A program made the position numbers and the translations under genes. A stretch of DNA of 64,000 nt from an uncultured Poribacteria bacterium (GTDB lineage Bacteria > Poribacteria > WGA-4E > WGA-3G): contig OX639992.1 of the NCBI GenBank assembly GCA_951828515.1, forward strand, positions 1,054,001 through 1,118,000, read 5' to 3'. Shown in pieces: positions 62,150 to 64,000 of this stretch (positions are counted from its first letter, which is position 1; each line of letters opens with the position of its first letter). The notes beneath the pieces are model-generated. The model ran no database searches and was not told the DNA's origin. It saw only the letters and a list, made by a program, of their open reading frames with translations.

Positions 62150-62182
62150 ATCTGTGTAATTCGCGATTCAGATAATTAAAAC

Positions 62183-62334
62183 AGGACTTACGCAACATTG
62201 GCTTCCATGCCAAGATTGAGGGGATATTCCCGAAGAAAGCGCAATAATGCACGTCGCATTTGGGCGAGTACGCCGCAGAATTGCGCTACTACGAACCAAA
62301 GACTGCGCGACAATGGGTCAACTGCGTAAGTCCT
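62183..62334. repeat. MITE-like element with AGGACTTACGCA ends
   Basis: 152 bp bounded by perfect 12-bp inverted repeats AGGACTTACGCA (62183-62194) and TGCGTAAGTCCT (62323-62334). A single end of the same type, AGGACTTACGCAG, lies at 40749. The internal GCATTTGGGCGAGTACGCCG also occurs near 31993, in the nested element. No ORF lies inside. Confidence 0.7.
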
Positions 62335-62350
62335 ATAAAATTAACATCTC

Positions 62351-62455
62351 TATACACATTTCGCCCCTACGGGGCTAAAAACAGCGGAGGATTCGCGTTC
62401 CTATAAACATGCTGAAGAAATACTCAAGCAAATAAACCCCACGGGGCTGAAGAAT
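62351..62455. repeat. CCCCTACGGGG hairpin dimer (copy 3, degraded)
   Basis: A unit at 62351-62380, then a TATAAACAT start at 62402 and a CCCCACGGGGCTGAAG end near 62436-62451. Confidence 0.5.
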
Positions 62456-62457
62456 GG

Positions 62458-62667
62458 ATGAGTCTTGATTTTGTTAACACTGGTAGTAGTAAAGCGGAAG
62501 CCTCACGCACCGACAACGTCTCTCGGACCTGCATCTATAACTGGATCCCTATGCGTCAGATGGTTAATAAAATGCCAAAGAAAAATGTCAATGCCTTTGA
62601 TACCGCTAAAGATGTTCGCCTTTGTATGAAAAAAGTAAAGGGGCGCGGTGAGAGACCGCGCCCCTGA
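62458..62667 (+). pseudogene. Possible N-terminal remnant of a transposase (helix-turn-helix)
   Basis: The open frame contains SSKAEASRTDNVSRTCIYNW, which resembles the helix-turn-helix at the start of IS630-type transposases. The rest is short and shows no catalytic part. It overlaps the terminator hairpin at its end. Confidence 0.3.
62628..62665 (-). terminator. Rho-independent terminator of the LRR gene
   Basis: AGGGGCGCGGT and ACCGCGCCCCT form an 11-bp stem (62639-62665) around GAGAG. On the minus strand it is followed by TTTACTTTTTTC. It lies 35 bp after the stop of the gene at 62700. Confidence 0.8.
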
Positions 62668-62699
62668 GAAATCGCTATTAGAAGATCGCTCCTACAGTG

Positions 62700-64000
62700 T
62701 TACTGCAAGATGACCATCTTCCGCAGAAGGGAGATATTTCCCGCCTGTAGTTGATAGAAATAGATACCACTCGCCACGCGCTCACCGACATTATTTTTGC
62801 CATCCCAATACGCTGCACGACTCCGGCTCGTGTAGTAGCCTTCGCGCTGATGTCCGAGTTCCAACCGGCGCACGACGCTGCCACGCATATCATATATCGT
62901 AATTTTGACATCACTCGTATTTGATAACTGATAGGGTATCCACGTCTCTGGGTTGAATGGGTTTGGATAGTTCGCCGAGAGCGTCGTTTCGCTGGGGACT
63001 TCGTCGACAGGGGTCATTCTCGGTGCCGCATTTCCCAACGCATTTATGACCGTGAGAGGCAAATCCGTGGATTTGACGAATTCATAACCACTAATTAATG
63101 GTAAGGGTAACGTTTCGATATCGACCAAGACAGCACCCGTCGTGCCGGGCGTGCGTGTCACAGTGAAGGTCTCGCTTTCGATCTTGCCAACGGGTATCGT
63201 GATACTATCAGTTCCACCCGTGATGCTCCCGTTGACAACGCTGATCGACAATGCCATATTAAACGGAGCACCGGTAGGTACTGTTGCCTTGAACTGACCT
63301 TCTTCAATCTGTTTAAGTGACACCGTCAGCGGTAGCGGGTTAACAGTATTGCCAGATAGGTCAAGAATCAATAGGGAGGTGAGCCCCTCAAAGATACCAT
63401 CCGGCACGGAACTCAAATCGTTATTCTGCAGATAGAGCGTATTCAGGGAGGTGAGCCCCTCAAAGATACCATCCGGCACGGAACTCAAATCGTTATTCTG
63501 CAGATAGAGCGTATTCAGGGAGGTGAGCCCCTTAAAAATACCATCCGGCACCGAAATTAAATCGTTATTCTGCAGGTCGAGCTGCTCCAGAGCGGTGAGG
63601 TCATCAAAAATACCCGACGGTAAACTGCTCAAATCGTTGCGCGCCAGGTAGAGCTGCTCCAGAGCAGTGAGGTCATCAAAAATACCCGACGGCAAACTGC
63701 TCAAATCGTTGCGCGCCAGGTAGAGCTGCTCCAGAGCGGTGAGGTCATCAAAAATACCCGACGGTAAACTGCTTAAATCGTTATTGCTCAGCCAGAGACG
63801 CGTCAGGGAGGTGAGGTCATCAAAAATACCCGACGGTAAACTGCTCAAATCATTACCGTACAGGTCGAGCTGCTCCAAAGAGGTGAGGTCATCAAAAATA
63901 CCCGACGGTAAACTGCTTAAATCGTTATTGCTCAGCCAGAGACGCGTCAGGGAGGTGAGGTCATCAAAAATACCCGCCGACAAAGAACCCAAATCGTTGT
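62700..64000 (-). CDS. Leucine-rich-repeat protein with a FlgD/T9SS-like C-terminal domain (5' partial)
   Basis: The frame is open to the right edge, so the N-terminus is missing. At least nine LRR units of about 24 residues read LSSLPSGIFDDLTSLTRLWL-like, with the consensus LPxGIFDDLTxLxxLxLxxN. A Calx-beta-like segment follows (IPVGKIESETFTVTRTPGTTG). The last 90 residues, NYPNPFNPETWIPYQL to SGIYFYQLQAGN, are the FlgD-like fold found in secretion-sorting domains of FCB-group bacteria. It is therefore likely exported and attached to the cell surface. The DNA repeats are about 72 bp and near-identical. Confidence 0.9.
   Translation of the reverse strand, partial: NDLGSLSAGIFDDLTSLTRLWLSNNDLSSLPSGIFDDLTSLEQLDLYGNDLSSLPSGIFDDLTSLTRLWLSNNDLSSLPSGIFDDLTALEQLYLARNDLSSLPSGIFDDLTALEQLYLARNDLSSLPSGIFDDLTALEQLDLQNNDLISVPDGIFKGLTSLNTLYLQNNDLSSVPDGIFEGLTSLNTLYLQNNDLSSVPDGIFEGLTSLLILDLSGNTVNPLPLTVSLKQIEEGQFKATVPTGAPFNMALSISVVNGSITGGTDSITIPVGKIESETFTVTRTPGTTGAVLVDIETLPLPLISGYEFVKSTDLPLTVINALGNAAPRMTPVDEVPSETTLSANYPNPFNPETWIPYQLSNTSDVKITIYDMRGSVVRRLELGHQREGYYTSRSRAAYWDGKNNVGERVASGIYFYQLQAGNISLLRKMVILQ

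Larger units (their letters stand above)
61592..62180. repeat. About 55-bp direct repeats flanking a scar
   Basis: A sequence starting near CTGGAGC and containing AATTTCTTCCGCGTGAATCT and CGCGATTCAGATAATTA occurs at about 61592-61645 and again at about 62122-62178, with a few differences. Recombination between such copies could have removed parts of the genes in this stretch. Confidence 0.6.

Overview
The window reads as ordinary bacterial chromosome of moderate GC. Its gene mix points to an uncultured environmental lineage, most like Candidatus Poribacteria or a neighbouring FCB/PVC-type group: Gfo/Idh/MocA oxidoreductases interleaved with phytanoyl-CoA-dioxygenase (PhyH) proteins, a sulfatase-like enzyme, a DUF6785-type membrane protein, a leucine-rich-repeat protein with a FlgD/T9SS-like C-terminal domain, and many short intergenic hairpin repeats. 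The taxonomic call is inference. TGA is used as a stop codon (for example at 23671-23673 and 37392-37394), so the standard bacterial code applies.

Layout. 1-7.3 kb: a flippase-like membrane protein cut by the window edge, an IS200/IS605-type element carrying only tnpB, a 3-hydroxyisobutyrate-dehydrogenase-family enzyme, dnaN (minus strand) and a DUF6785-type membrane protein. 7.3-13.1 kb: a Gld-type ABC exporter cluster (ATPase, permease, GldG-like, DUF4340) and a SIMPL-domain lipoprotein. 13.3-15.3 kb: a compact type II restriction-modification unit. 15.3-20.9 kb (minus): D-aminoacylase, bifunctional-nuclease-family protein, flotillin, an NfeD/YqiJ-like membrane protein and a small PH-like protein. 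20.9-26.6 kb: tmRNA and smpB, hflX, a zinc-ribbon protein, a sugar isomerase, tRNA-Leu(CAA), an unknown protein and an M24 peptidase.

26.7-38.1 kb is the accessory, defence-rich part: a 1556-residue SMEK-STAND NTPase, a nested inverted-repeat element, a single-chain type ISP/IIG-like restriction-modification enzyme, a sensory-rhodopsin-transducer-family protein and a DUF433/DUF5615 antitoxin-toxin-antitoxin array. 38.1-47.6 kb (minus): a tandem-duplicated YibE/F protein, a deleted Uma2 gene, uvrC, trmB, a uronate-dehydrogenase-like SDR and glnD. 47.8-57.3 kb: catabolic-type genes (three Gfo/Idh/MocA, three PhyH, one sulfatase-like), an orphan antitoxin and a MoxR ATPase. 57.4-62.7 kb is decaying accessory DNA: a fic gene frameshifted by a 14-bp tandem duplication, an intact Uma2 gene with a consensus promoter, an adenine methyltransferase gene with an in-frame TGA that is then cut off by an IS630 remnant, a VOC remnant, a 5' gene stub and MITE-like repeats. 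62.7-64 kb: the C-terminal part of a leucine-rich-repeat protein.

Several dispersed repeat families run through the intergenic DNA. They are: about 104-117 bp MITE-like elements with a GCGAGGTT hairpin; 7-bp-period repeats; a CCCCTACGGGG hairpin dimer; and a 20-mer containing AAGG that lies directly upstream of start codons. The strongest leads for follow-up are the SMEK-STAND protein with its restriction neighbours, the PhyH protein with HxG in place of HxD, the sulfatase-like enzyme with Thr at the nucleophile position, the fic duplication and the repeat-derived gene leaders.
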